Notes: generated from the letters alone by a model not told the origin. A stretch of DNA of 64,000 nucleotides from Methanogranum sp963676045 (GCA_963676045.1 OY780938.1:186001-250000), one strand, 5' to 3'. Shown: positions 34,275 through 43,906, numbered from the stretch's first letter. A program made the numbers and translations.

Positions 34275-37143
34275 CCTGAACGCATCTCAAAGGAATATAG
34301 TGGATCATTTAGACGGAATGATAGTGGTAGATGCGGGACCTGGCACAGGCAAGACCAAGACCATCGTCGAACGTTACATCAACATATTGGAACACGGGGT
34401 GGACCCAAAGGATGTGATACTGTTAACATTCACCCGCAACGCAGCACAAGAGATGGAGGACAGGATAAAGGGCAGGATGGTGCATTCCAAGAATTCGGAG
34501 AAATCCAAGGACGTGAGGGCAGGGACCTTCGATTCATTCTGTTTTTCAGTTATAATGGAATCTCCAGAGGCTGTAAGCAGGTTCTTCGGCATCAATGAAA
34601 GGTTGACGAGGAGTGCCAGGACAGTTGAGAACGAGACCCTCAATAAGGTATATTTCTCCGATTTCATGGATCGTTTCCTCGCAGATAAAGGAGTGGATTA
34701 CGGCGCGTACTCGATAATAGCGAGTCAGCATTATGCAGAATTATATGGTGTCATAAACAAGCTGATGTCGCGCGGTGTCACTCCTGTAAGAGATGGATGG
34801 TTCGGGGGGGATGATGGCAAGGTCCTCTATGGAGATAAGGATCAGATGTCTCGCAGGATCAATGCGTTGAACGATATGTTAGATGGGAATGAGTATGAGC
34901 TTTCGAAGTACATGTCCAGCAATACCGATGGCAAATATGCGCCGATAGATCATGCATTCGATGGGACGATGCCCTTATCCGAAGAAATGATAAACGAGGC
35001 GATCAACGACGATCGGACCCTTTTGATCAAGCTCATACATGATGTCTACTACGATTTCATAAGGCGGTCGATAATAGATGATAGGCTCACATTCGGCCTG
35101 GTATCATCTTTTGCATTCGTGGTGCTATATTCAGATGAGAACGTCAGAGATAGGATGCGCTGCAGATATCTCATGATCGACGAATTCCAAGATACCAACA
35201 GCAATCAGTTCATGATCGCTTTGATGCTCTTGAAGGAACCAAACCTATGCGTTGTTGGCGATTGGAAGCAGGGCATATATGGCTTCAGATACGTTTCCAC
35301 AGAGAACATAACAAGATTCCACGAAAAAGGCCGTAATTTAAGGACATTCCTGAATGAAGACAAGGCTCGTGTACCTTTTCATATCGATGAATGCGAATCA
35401 ATGTCGCTGGATATGAATTACAGAAGTTCCCAGCAGATCATCGACAAGGCATATGATGCCCTCAAGATACCCGCTTACAATGGAGAGGAAATAATATTGG
35501 GAAGTGTGAAAAGGATATCCGCAGCAAAGGAATACCTCAACGAGCATACAGGTATCGAATGCATCCTGGCAACTTCATACGAGAATGAGATACAAGAGGT
35601 CCTAAGGAGGATACAGAAGTATGTTTCCGATGGCAATTACGAGATATGCGATGACGGACCTCCACCGAGGGCAGTCCGTTATGATGATATTGCCATACTC
35701 TGTAGGAAGACCTCGCTGGCTAGAGGGATATTCGAAGCCGCATCATCCGCAGGGATACCGGCCTTCTTACAGGGCGATGTCGACATCATGGGTTCCAGAG
35801 AGGGAAAACTATTGCTCGCATGGCTCCGCTATATAAACAATGAGAGCGACCCATGGGGGATATGCACGATACTCGTGGATCAGGGGTATCCACTGTGCGA
35901 GATACGTGAGATCAACGAAGCAGGGGCGTCAGCCATACCTTCGGAGATAAGGGAGAAGAGGCGGGAGCTGGTGTTGAAGAAGCGCAGGGTCACCAGTCTC
36001 ATCTCGTCCATATTCGATTATTATCAATTGAACAATGACGTAACGCAGACAATAATCTCTGTATTGTCATCGGCGCATAGGAATTCATTGCTCACAGTGT
36101 CGGACATAATACGTATGATCGAGACGGACATAGAGAGTTCAACGGTATATCCAGTGGACTCATTCCTCAATAGGCAGGCCGTCACTATACAGACGATACA
36201 CAAATCGAAGGGTCTCGAATACCCGGTAGTCATCGTTGCAGGGTTCAACAAGAACTCATTCCCTAGTACAAAGGGAGATTCATCAGAATACATATTCAAC
36301 GATATGACAGGGATAAGATCGAAGAGCCAGGTATGTCCTATAGACGGGAACAACTTCAATATAATGGCATCATGGAAGACAAGACTGGTGATGAGATGCA
36401 TAGACAAGGATTACAGTGAGGAGAGAAGGCTCCTATTCGTCGCGATATCCAGGGCAAAGCAATATGTGGCGATCACATCATCCAACCCCTCCTCGTTCTT
36501 CGTCGGGCTGTCAGAGGGAGTAGGTATTACCAGTTCAGGAAAAGAAAAGGTATGTTTGCCGTACAATGAATATTCGGAGTCGATGATCGACCCTCCTGAG
36601 ATCAAGGGATTCACAAAGAGAAGGAGGAACATCGGCGTCCATGATATACTCCGTTTCGAAGGGGAGGATGCACCTCCAGAGGGTTCGGATCAGGTTTGCG
36701 GGAAAGGCATGGAATACGGGATAAAGGTCCATCATGCCGCGGAGTTGATGGCGAGGGGTATACAGTTAGACAGCGAATATTCAAAGCTGCCTGAGGTCGA
36801 GGAGATCGGAAGGGTGCTTGATTCTGTGAAGGATGCAGTTTATATTGAATCGGAGATAGAATGCGCCTTGCCATTCAATGATATGAACATAACGTTGAGG
36901 GGCATAATAGACCTATATGCGGAATTCTCAGACCACGTGGAGATACATGATTACAAGACGGACGTATCCGATGTGTTCGAGGGCGAGTACAAGATGCAGT
37001 TGAGCGTATATGCTCATGCAGCTGCAGAGGTCACAGGCAAGAAAGTACTATGCATAATCGATTATGTATCACAAGGTAGGAGCATATCGTTCTCTCCGTT
37101 GGAAAAAAGGTATATAGAGATCCGTTTGGCGGATTACTCATAA
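34267..37143 (+). CDS. AddA-like UvrD-family helicase-nuclease
   Basis: About 958 residues. Superfamily 1A helicase motifs are complete: Walker A DAGPGTGKTKT (23-30), FTRNAAQEME, MIDEFQDTNSNQ, GDWKQGIYGFR, QTIHKSKGLEYPVV and VAISRAKQY. A second PD-(D/E)XK nuclease domain follows at the C-terminus, with KVHHAAEL, GIIDLYAEF and EIHDYKTD. The two-nuclease AddAB layout resects dsDNA ends for recombination in bacteria. The ATG at 34267 has GGGTGAGGAAG just upstream and overlaps the AddB-like stop. Its 3' neighbour is a P-type ATPase 10 nt on. Confidence 0.88.
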   Translation: MDDLNASQRNIVDHLDGMIVVDAGPGTGKTKTIVERYINILEHGVDPKDVILLTFTRNAAQEMEDRIKGRMVHSKNSEKSKDVRAGTFDSFCFSVIMESPEAVSRFFGINERLTRSARTVENETLNKVYFSDFMDRFLADKGVDYGAYSIIASQHYAELYGVINKLMSRGVTPVRDGWFGGDDGKVLYGDKDQMSRRINALNDMLDGNEYELSKYMSSNTDGKYAPIDHAFDGTMPLSEEMINEAINDDRTLLIKLIHDVYYDFIRRSIIDDRLTFGLVSSFAFVVLYSDENVRDRMRCRYLMIDEFQDTNSNQFMIALMLLKEPNLCVVGDWKQGIYGFRYVSTENITRFHEKGRNLRTFLNEDKARVPFHIDECESMSLDMNYRSSQQIIDKAYDALKIPAYNGEEIILGSVKRISAAKEYLNEHTGIECILATSYENEIQEVLRRIQKYVSDGNYEICDDGPPPRAVRYDDIAILCRKTSLARGIFEAASSAGIPAFLQGDVDIMGSREGKLLLAWLRYINNESDPWGICTILVDQGYPLCEIREINEAGASAIPSEIREKRRELVLKKRRVTSLISSIFDYYQLNNDVTQTIISVLSSAHRNSLLTVSDIIRMIETDIESSTVYPVDSFLNRQAVTIQTIHKSKGLEYPVVIVAGFNKNSFPSTKGDSSEYIFNDMTGIRSKSQVCPIDGNNFNIMASWKTRLVMRCIDKDYSEERRLLFVAISRAKQYVAITSSNPSSFFVGLSEGVGITSSGKEKVCLPYNEYSESMIDPPEIKGFTKRRRNIGVHDILRFEGEDAPPEGSDQVCGKGMEYGIKVHHAAELMARGIQLDSEYSKLPEVEEIGRVLDSVKDAVYIESEIECALPFNDMNITLRGIIDLYAEFSDHVEIHDYKTDVSDVFEGEYKMQLSVYAHAAAEVTGKKVLCIIDYVSQGRSISFSPLEKRYIEIRLADYS

Positions 37144-37153
37144 ATAATCGTAA

Positions 37154-39769
37154 GTGATGTTCTGGTTGATGGCACCCGATGGACTCACCGAGAAGGAAGT
37201 GAAAGACAGAGAGGACATTGGGAATGTGAATTCCTTCGAATCCGCAGTAAGTCGGAGTTATGCCGATATCATCATCAAGAATCTCTGTACATCCTTCAAC
37301 CTCATACTTCTCATACTGGGTGTAGCGCTCATATGCTTTGGCGAATATTTGAATGCCATTGCGGCCACAGGTATCATCCTGATCAACGTGCTCATCTCCA
37401 CAATACAGGAGATGAGGGCCAAAAGAAGGTTGGACAAGATAGCATTGCTTTTGAGACCTAAGGTAAAGGTCATAAGGGAAGGCATCGAGAAGAACATCGA
37501 TCCTTCGAAGATAGTGATGGACGATACTATACGGATGGAATCCGGGGACCAGGCCCAGGTTGATGGGACCGTGTTGGAATGCAATTCCTTCGAAATGGAC
37601 GAATCCCTCCTCACAGGAGAGTCCAGCACACGTAGGAAACACGAAGGGGATACCATTTATTCAGGTGCGTTCTGTGTCACCGGGGATTGCTATTACAAGG
37701 TAACAGCACTCGGACAGGACACATTCGCATCCAAGATGTTATCGAGTGCCAAGAAGTTTGAAAAGAAGAAGACGCCGCTTCAAAGGGAGACCACGACCGT
37801 CACCGAGATGCTGATGGGTATCGCATTCGTCTATCTCGCTCTGATGGTGATAATGAACATGATCGTCGGCAAGCATGCCGTGGACTCTTTGATAGACTCA
37901 GTGATAATATTGGACATAGTGCCGATCGCACTGTTCCTTCTGATAACCATAACCTACATGATAGCCGCTGTGCGGATGGCGGATAGCGGAGTGCTATTGC
38001 AGAATTCGAGTTCTGTGGAATCAATGAGTCACGTGGATACCGTCTGCATGGATAAGACAGGTACGATAACAACCAACAATCTATTGTTCGAAGGTGCGGA
38101 GTATTTCATTCCAGAGGATGAAGCGAGATCGGCGATATCCGCATTCGTCTCTGTCACCGGCAGTAAGAATCATACGATAAAAGCGATAGAGAAGGAATAT
38201 GGTGCATTGCCTTCTGAATTGATCGATGAGATACAGTTCTCGTCCGACAGGAAGTTCAGCGCTGTCAGGGTGATCAGGTCTGGAGAAGAATGTTCGATAT
38301 TCATGGGCGCTTATCCAATGTTGAGGTCCAGGATAGATTCGGAGATAGACATTGAAGGATTGGTATCGAAATATTCCAAAATGGGACTCAGGACCGTGTT
38401 GGTATGCAAAGCCAAGACCCCAGAATTGTACGAAGGGGATGTGCCAGCCAATTCACGTTTGGAACCGGTGGCACTGATATACATTAAAGACGAGGTAAGG
38501 CCTGACTGCAGGGAGATAATTGGGAAATTCATCGATAACGGAATGGATCTGAAAGTAATATCGGGTGATGACCCAGAGACCGTGGATGCGATATTCTCCC
38601 AGGCCAAGATACCAGGCGATAGGAAGATAATCTCCGGAGAGGAGCTTGATTCCCTACAGGGAAGCGAGAAGGTGGATGCGATACTCAGTACCAACATATT
38701 CGGTCGTATGAAGCCAGATCAAAAGAGCGAGGTCATAAAGACCTTGAAAGAGAATGGAAGATATGTCGCAATGGTCGGTGACGGTGTAAACGATGTAAAA
38801 TCTCTCAAGACCGCGCATGTCGGCGTGGCACTGCAAAGTGGTTCCGGTGCAACAAGAGGTGTTGCTGACATGGTTCTTATGGACGACCGTTTCAGTGCGT
38901 TGCCAAAGGCGATCATTGAAGGTAAGAGGACCGTTACAGGTATGCGCGACATCTTGAAACTATATCTTACAAGGAATTTCGTTCTAGCAATATTGGTCGG
39001 CATATTGCTCTTGATGTTTCACAGACTTCCACTTTTACCAGTGCAGAACACGTTCTATGCTCTCGTGACGGTTTCATTGGCGGCCTTCCTTATGGCCATA
39101 TGGGCTAAACCTTCGGATAACAAGGAGATGATACTTCCAGGGGTGTTGAGGTTCTGTATACCGATGGCGGTTTCAATAGCCGTATTTGGATTGATAATAT
39201 ACTTAGTATTCAATCTGGGTGTCTCCAATGGATGGTTCTCAGACATCAACCTATCGGCTACCTGGGATGCATACCATTCGCTCTTCCCCAATAACACCTA
39301 CAGCGATTTCCTTGACCACATGTCCGGATATAAGGGGACCTCTGATGACGTAGCTACGCTTGCGGAGATAACTGCGAGGAATGCCATGCTATTCTTCATT
39401 GTGATAGCGGGAATAATGGAAATGTTCCTGATATATCCAATATTCGCATTCATGGATCCGAATGGCAGATCCAACAGACAGATATTGCCCATATTGCTGG
39501 CATTCCTGTTGTTCGGCCTTGTGTTCCTGGCATATGACATACCGATCGCATCCGTCGGGTTGTTATCCATCATATATCTGCCTGTGGGATATTACATAAT
39601 CCTTATCGCATGCCTCGGAGTGTGGTTCCTCATCGCAATGCTGATGTTGCGTAGCAGATACAGTTCTTTCATGGTAGAGGTTACAGAGAAATCATTCAAT
39701 AAACAGCTTCAAAAGGACATTGAAAAGGAGAATAATGGAAAGAGCGATCACAAGTTCTGGAAGCGTTGA
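37154..39769 (+). CDS. P-type ATPase, CtpE-like cation transporter
   Basis: 871 residues. It has two N-terminal helices, the A-domain LLTGESS, two more helices, the P-domain DKTGTITTN with phosphorylated Asp, GDGVND, and about six C-terminal helices. It resembles the MtCtpE-like group of HAD-IC P-type ATPases. Helix M4 reads DIVPIALFLL in place of the PEGL of Ca2+ and CtpE pumps, so the ion cannot be predicted. ATG codons at 37154 and 37169 are both possible. It follows the addA-like gene by 10 nt, probably in the same transcript. Its 3' end overlaps the convergent exonuclease by 22 nt. Confidence 0.82.
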   Translation: MMFWLMAPDGLTEKEVKDREDIGNVNSFESAVSRSYADIIIKNLCTSFNLILLILGVALICFGEYLNAIAATGIILINVLISTIQEMRAKRRLDKIALLLRPKVKVIREGIEKNIDPSKIVMDDTIRMESGDQAQVDGTVLECNSFEMDESLLTGESSTRRKHEGDTIYSGAFCVTGDCYYKVTALGQDTFASKMLSSAKKFEKKKTPLQRETTTVTEMLMGIAFVYLALMVIMNMIVGKHAVDSLIDSVIILDIVPIALFLLITITYMIAAVRMADSGVLLQNSSSVESMSHVDTVCMDKTGTITTNNLLFEGAEYFIPEDEARSAISAFVSVTGSKNHTIKAIEKEYGALPSELIDEIQFSSDRKFSAVRVIRSGEECSIFMGAYPMLRSRIDSEIDIEGLVSKYSKMGLRTVLVCKAKTPELYEGDVPANSRLEPVALIYIKDEVRPDCREIIGKFIDNGMDLKVISGDDPETVDAIFSQAKIPGDRKIISGEELDSLQGSEKVDAILSTNIFGRMKPDQKSEVIKTLKENGRYVAMVGDGVNDVKSLKTAHVGVALQSGSGATRGVADMVLMDDRFSALPKAIIEGKRTVTGMRDILKLYLTRNFVLAILVGILLLMFHRLPLLPVQNTFYALVTVSLAAFLMAIWAKPSDNKEMILPGVLRFCIPMAVSIAVFGLIIYLVFNLGVSNGWFSDINLSATWDAYHSLFPNNTYSDFLDHMSGYKGTSDDVATLAEITARNAMLFFIVIAGIMEMFLIYPIFAFMDPNGRSNRQILPILLAFLLFGLVFLAYDIPIASVGLLSIIYLPVGYYIILIACLGVWFLIAMLMLRSRYSSFMVEVTEKSFNKQLQKDIEKENNGKSDHKFWKR

Positions 39770-40392
39770 TCCTTTTGATAAGGATAATTTCCATTATTGT
39801 GCATTTCCACCATCACATATGACGCCATTCTCGCATCCGACAATGCGCGATGGTCCTGTTTACCATTGATGCATGCTGGGTCATTATCTTTCAATATCAT
39901 TTTATATGCTATTTCGAGTTTTGGCCATCTGTAGTCATCAAAATAATTCATCGATCTGAGTTTGCATACATAAGTTGCTGCCAACATTATGTCCTGGCAC
40001 TGATTGAATCTGCCTCTCATGTCCCATGGCGTTTTGAACAGGAATTTGTTAAAATCATATCCTGTATTGTATGATGTGACATTCTTGTCACATAGTATCG
40101 ATCTTACTTCTTGGAGCACTTTTTCAAATGGACGACCGCCGTCTACCATTTCAAGGGTCATATCTGTATTTTGGAATATCCAAGCATTCTTTCTATAATC
40201 ATTCCATGTGCCAGTGTCATATCCCACAACAGTGGAATATACATCATCCACCGTTCCATTCTCAAGATCGACAGCGCAAATGCCTATATCCACGACGACG
40301 TCATCGGGCGCTCCGAGAAGCCCTGTGGTCTCAGTATCAAGTACATATATCAGGTTCTTAGGTCCTTCATCGAATGAGAACAGATCTTTCAT
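39748..40392 (-). CDS. DEDDh 3'-5' exonuclease (DnaQ family)
   Basis: 214 residues. Motif I is LDTETTG near residue 19, motif II includes SYNTGYDFNKF, and motif III is DHRALSDARMA, giving the DEDDh set. It probably trims DNA or RNA 3' ends. It is one base downstream of a secreted protein gene (TAATG overlap) and convergent with the P-type ATPase. It is the intact paralogue of the degenerate protein at 30401-30958. Confidence 0.85.
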   Translation of the reverse strand: MKDLFSFDEGPKNLIYVLDTETTGLLGAPDDVVVDIGICAVDLENGTVDDVYSTVVGYDTGTWNDYRKNAWIFQNTDMTLEMVDGGRPFEKVLQEVRSILCDKNVTSYNTGYDFNKFLFKTPWDMRGRFNQCQDIMLAATYVCKLRSMNYFDDYRWPKLEIAYKMILKDNDPACINGKQDHRALSDARMASYVMVEMHNNGNYPYQKDQRFQNL

Positions 40393-40994
40393 TATGTGTC
40401 ATCTTCCAATTTTTTTGATATAAGGGAATATTCTTTGAAACAGATTATAACAAGCAACACGGATATGATCAGCGCAATAATCCCAAGAGAAAGGTTCATA
40501 TCTAATCCGATGTCAATCTTATTTGCACTGTCGTTGACTTCGGTCGTGGTCTCCCCATCAGGATTTTCGGTATCAGGAGCATAATCGGAAGGGTATTCCA
40601 ATGTATCTGTGAATATTATCTCAATATCCTCATATACATTGTATATTGTGAAATATGAGTAATAGCCAGATAGATAGGGGGTTTCATATTCGGTGAATCT
40701 ATAATTGGTGCCAGTATCCATTTTATCTGTTTCTGGATCATAACTGTAGAACATTATTCCTGATTGGGAAAGGTCATACTTTTCTGAATGGGCCTTAAAG
40801 GATAGGATGCCGTTGCTTATCTGGACCGCATTATTGTCCAGGGGCGTTCCGGTTGTAAAGGTCACTGTTATACCGTCAATGTTCGTATAGTGTATGGTAT
40901 GGGTCGAGCTATCTGCATCGACCTCTTCAATAGCGTAAAGGCAAGGGGTCAATAAGGCAACCAAGATGATAATGGAAAGGGCCCCCGATCTCAT
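40392..40994 (-). CDS. Secreted, C-terminally membrane-anchored protein, unknown
   Basis: About 200 residues. A signal peptide (MRSGALSIIILVALLTPCLY) is followed by a beta-rich extracellular part with many Thr, Tyr and Asp. A single helix near the C-terminus (LSLGIIALIISVLLVIICF) and a short basic tail complete the protein. I do not recognise a family. The ATG at 40994 is 27 nt from a TATATAATA element on the other side, so it is probably leaderless; a GTG at 41003 would add three residues. It is translationally coupled to the exonuclease gene. Confidence 0.65.
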   Translation of the reverse strand: MRSGALSIIILVALLTPCLYAIEEVDADSSTHTIHYTNIDGITVTFTTGTPLDNNAVQISNGILSFKAHSEKYDLSQSGIMFYSYDPETDKMDTGTNYRFTEYETPYLSGYYSYFTIYNVYEDIEIIFTDTLEYPSDYAPDTENPDGETTTEVNDSANKIDIGLDMNLSLGIIALIISVLLVIICFKEYSLISKKLEDDT

Positions 40995-41016
40995 ATTTGG
41001 CACGATGAATTACTGC

Positions 41017-41025
41017 TATATAATA
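41017..41025. promoter_or_regulatory. TATA element between the secreted protein and the ubiquitin-like gene
   Basis: TATATAATA is 27 nt from the minus-strand ATG at 40994, and about 46 nt upstream of the plus-strand ATG at 41067. It could serve both, the second with a leader of about 20 nt. Confidence 0.5.
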
Positions 41026-41066
41026 AAGGCGCAAATAAGATATTAATGAATTGTCATTGACCTTTG

Positions 41067-41261
41067 ATGTCAGCTACAATAAGAATTGGCAAGGATAACA
41101 AGGATGTTCGGATGGGAGTAACCATTGAATCGGCAATGAGGTCCCTGGGTTTTCATCCCGATTCTTTCTTGTATCTTTTGAATGGGGTCCCAATTCCAAT
41201 GGACACACCCATAGAGGATGGAATGGCCATCAAAGCATTGAAAGTAGCATCAGGTGGATGA
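41067..41261 (+). CDS. Ubiquitin-like beta-grasp protein ending in Gly-Gly (MoaD/ThiS/SAMP type)
   Basis: 64 residues with a beta-grasp pattern: ATIRIG, IESAMRSLGF, YLLNGVPIPMDTPIEDG and IKALKVASGG. The last two residues are Gly-Gly, as needed for adenylation and thiocarboxylation or conjugation. ESAM and NGVPIP...DTPIEDG recall ThiS/MoaD/SAMP. It may carry sulfur for a cofactor or tRNA, or tag proteins. No E1-like gene is near. A TTG three bases earlier is in frame. Its stop overlaps the convergent CobQ-like gene by 12 nt. Confidence 0.7.
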   Translation: MSATIRIGKDNKDVRMGVTIESAMRSLGFHPDSFLYLLNGVPIPMDTPIEDGMAIKALKVASGG

Positions 41262-42092
41262 ACCTCTGGCAATCTCATTGATGGAGGTCAGATCGAGTCC
41301 ACTTTCAATTGATATTTTCAAAAGTTCATCAAGATTATCCATAAATGCCATTCTTATGTCCTTCCCTTCTAGTTTCCCTTCCTTATCTGACATCGAGTCT
41401 TCTTCTGGGAATTTAAGATACATGTAGGGCAGGACCCCTAGGCATTTCATTCCTGTAAGTTCTTCAATGCGATCGATCCCACTTTTCAATATGGACCTTT
41501 CTCCTCTGAACCTGTTTATTATGAAACCCTTCATCAGAGGTTTTTGTTCATCTGGTATCAGTCTCCAAGTACCATAAATGGCTGCGAACACTCCGCCCCT
41601 TTCAATATCGCCTACAATTATTGCCGGTATGGAACGCGATCTAAGCATTCCGATGTTTGCGATGTCACTGTCCATGATATTCAATTCCACTGGCGACCCT
41701 GAACCTTCGCATACGACGGCATCGTATTTATCGATCAACCTATCATAGGATTCTTCTACCTTTCTCATGACCATCTTTCTATCCATCGGATCATTTTTTG
41801 TGATGTCTTTGACAGGTTCTCCCCTTATTATCAATTGGATCGAGTTATTTCCAGACGGCTTAAGGAGTACAGGATTCATATCTTCAGTTGGTTCTATTCC
41901 TGCAGCCCAAGCTTGGAACGCCTGTCCCATGCCGATCTCTTTGCCACTTTTTGTGACGTATGAATTCAAAGAAAGATTCGAGGCTTTGAATGGTGCCACT
42001 GAGATCCCCATGTTGTGAAGGTATCTGCAATACAATGCAGATATCGTAGTCTTCCCTGCTCCAGAGGAAGTGCCTAGGAATATTATGTTCAT
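41250..42092 (-). CDS. CobQ-like amidotransferase lacking the glutaminase domain
   Basis: 280 residues equal to the N-terminal synthetase half of cobyric acid synthase. It has GTSSGAGKTTISALYCR, PFKASNLSLNSYVT, MNPVLLKPSGNN, VVCEGSGSPVELNIMD and VGDIERGGVFAAIYG. The C-terminal class I glutaminase is absent, and the protein stops about 30 residues after the synthetase core. It overlaps the stop of full-length CobQ by 4 nt. It may work with a separate glutaminase, use ammonia, or modify another substrate; none is established. The ATP-site residues look intact, which argues against a decaying copy. Confidence 0.8.
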   Translation of the reverse strand: MNIIFLGTSSGAGKTTISALYCRYLHNMGISVAPFKASNLSLNSYVTKSGKEIGMGQAFQAWAAGIEPTEDMNPVLLKPSGNNSIQLIIRGEPVKDITKNDPMDRKMVMRKVEESYDRLIDKYDAVVCEGSGSPVELNIMDSDIANIGMLRSRSIPAIIVGDIERGGVFAAIYGTWRLIPDEQKPLMKGFIINRFRGERSILKSGIDRIEELTGMKCLGVLPYMYLKFPEEDSMSDKEGKLEGKDIRMAFMDNLDELLKISIESGLDLTSINEIARGSST

Positions 42093-43906
42093 TTTTTCAC
42101 CCCTACAATGTCCATCAATCTAGGCATATCTAATCCTGATTCGAATACGTTTGCCATTTTGATTATATTCTCTTCAAGTATGTCATCGTAGTCCTTGACC
42201 GCTTCCAATTTTACCGGCCTTCCATTGTGCTTTATGAATGACATGAAATATCTTCTAAAAGCAGGTTTATCAAGGCATCCATGAAGATACGTCCCGAACA
42301 ACATCTCATCCTCTCTCACGGAGCCTTCGAATTCATTCTTGGGATATCTGGTGATATCAAACAAGGGCTTCTCCTTAACTTCGGATAATCCCATGTGGAT
42401 CTCATAGCCAACGACCTGTTCACCATTGCATATGAGCGTCCCTTCGCTTTGGATGACCCTCTTTTTGTATTCGTTCCATTCTGTGATATTATCGAACAAT
42501 CCCAATCCTTCCGTGTCTCCTGGTTCTTTGCCTTCGATGCCGCGCGGATCCCTCATGAGTCTCCCCATCATCTGATATCCGCCGCATATTCCCAGTATCG
42601 GGACTTTCCCTCTCATTCTCTTGATCCCATCACCGATACCGTTCGAGGCCATCCATCTCATATCGTCGATCGTGTTCTTCGTTCCGGGAAGTATTATGGC
42701 ATCGCAGCCTTCCAATTCTTTCGGGTCTTCAATGTATTTTATAGTTGTATCTTCGAGGTAAAGCGGATCGATATCGGTGAAGTTCGCGATCCTCGGGAAT
42801 TTTATAACCGCGATAACGATGTTACCATTTCCTACGGTGCTCTTTCCTCTGAATGCTTCAGAATCCTCGGATGGAAGGAAAAGGTCCGCGTGAGGTATTA
42901 TGCCTATCACAGGTATCCCTAACATCTCCTCGAGCTTATCCGCTCCAGGCTTTATGTTATCTGGATTTCCACGGATGTTGTTCAGTATGATTCCTTTGAT
43001 CCTCTTACGGTCCTTCTCTGGAATGAGTTCTACCGTACCGAGCGCGTATGCGAAAGAGCCTCCCCATTCTACATTGACCACCAAAATGCAATCCGCGTCC
43101 GCGATCTCGGCAGCGCGCATATTGGCGATGTCCTTGTCATAGATGTTGATCTCTGCGGGTGAACCAGCTCCTTCCATTATCACATAATCATAACGGTTCT
43201 TCAGGAATTCGATGTTCCTACGGACTATGTCCTTTCCTGGGCCAGGGACGAATTCATTGTAATATCCTTCCACATCATAATCTCTGAATGGTTCGCCCTC
43301 CACCATGACCTGCGACCTCGTATCTCCTTTCGGTTTTAGAAGTATGGGATTCATGTGATGGTCGGGGTTCTTCAATCCTGCAGCCTTCGCCTGCAGCACT
43401 TGTATCATTGCTATCTCTGAGCCTTTCGAGGTTACCTTCGAATTAAGGCTCATGTTCTGTGATTTGAATGGACATACGAGATATCCTTTGTTATGGAGTA
43501 TGCGGCATATGGCTGCAACTGTTATCGATTTACCGGCATCGGATGTGGCACCGACCACCATCATCGCTTTGCCTGGATGGAAGAATTTATTCTTTGCGAT
43601 CGGCAATATGTCCTTGATAAGCGGGTCCTTTGGGTCGATGATATTTTGCCTCTTCATCTCCGAAATGACGAATCTTCCAACCTCTGGCCGATGGATGAAA
43701 AGACAGAAGGTACAATTCCAAACATTCTTGTTATGTTTTGATATTATATTTTCTCCAAGATCGGGATCATTGCATGGGTAAAATGGGCAATAGCAGAATG
43801 TGCAGTCTTGTCCGGTGAAATGACAGGGATGATAGGGGCAATCAATATTCGATCCGATCCATCCCTGGTTCATCTCTTCTTTGACCTTGTTGGTTATATT
43901 GTCCAT
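42089..43906 (-). CDS. cobQ: Cobyric acid synthase with N-terminal cysteine-rich domain
   Basis: 605 residues. Residues 1-90 are the cysteine-rich small domain (CPYHPC, CTFCYCPFYPC, CTFC) that occurs alone or fused near cobamide genes and probably binds metal. Residues about 110-350 are the synthetase (GATSDAGKSIT, NMSLNSKVT, NPILLKPKGD). The rest is the glutaminase, with the nucleophile in ILGICGGYQMMG and His in GTYLHGCLD. It amidates the b, d, e and g carboxylates of adenosylcobyrinate diamide. Corrinoids are needed for methyltransferases in methylotrophic methanogenesis. It is the first gene of a two-gene operon. Confidence 0.93.
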   Translation of the reverse strand: MDNITNKVKEEMNQGWIGSNIDCPYHPCHFTGQDCTFCYCPFYPCNDPDLGENIISKHNKNVWNCTFCLFIHRPEVGRFVISEMKRQNIIDPKDPLIKDILPIAKNKFFHPGKAMMVVGATSDAGKSITVAAICRILHNKGYLVCPFKSQNMSLNSKVTSKGSEIAMIQVLQAKAAGLKNPDHHMNPILLKPKGDTRSQVMVEGEPFRDYDVEGYYNEFVPGPGKDIVRRNIEFLKNRYDYVIMEGAGSPAEINIYDKDIANMRAAEIADADCILVVNVEWGGSFAYALGTVELIPEKDRKRIKGIILNNIRGNPDNIKPGADKLEEMLGIPVIGIIPHADLFLPSEDSEAFRGKSTVGNGNIVIAVIKFPRIANFTDIDPLYLEDTTIKYIEDPKELEGCDAIILPGTKNTIDDMRWMASNGIGDGIKRMRGKVPILGICGGYQMMGRLMRDPRGIEGKEPGDTEGLGLFDNITEWNEYKKRVIQSEGTLICNGEQVVGYEIHMGLSEVKEKPLFDITRYPKNEFEGSVREDEMLFGTYLHGCLDKPAFRRYFMSFIKHNGRPVKLEAVKDYDDILEENIIKMANVFESGLDMPRLMDIVGVKK

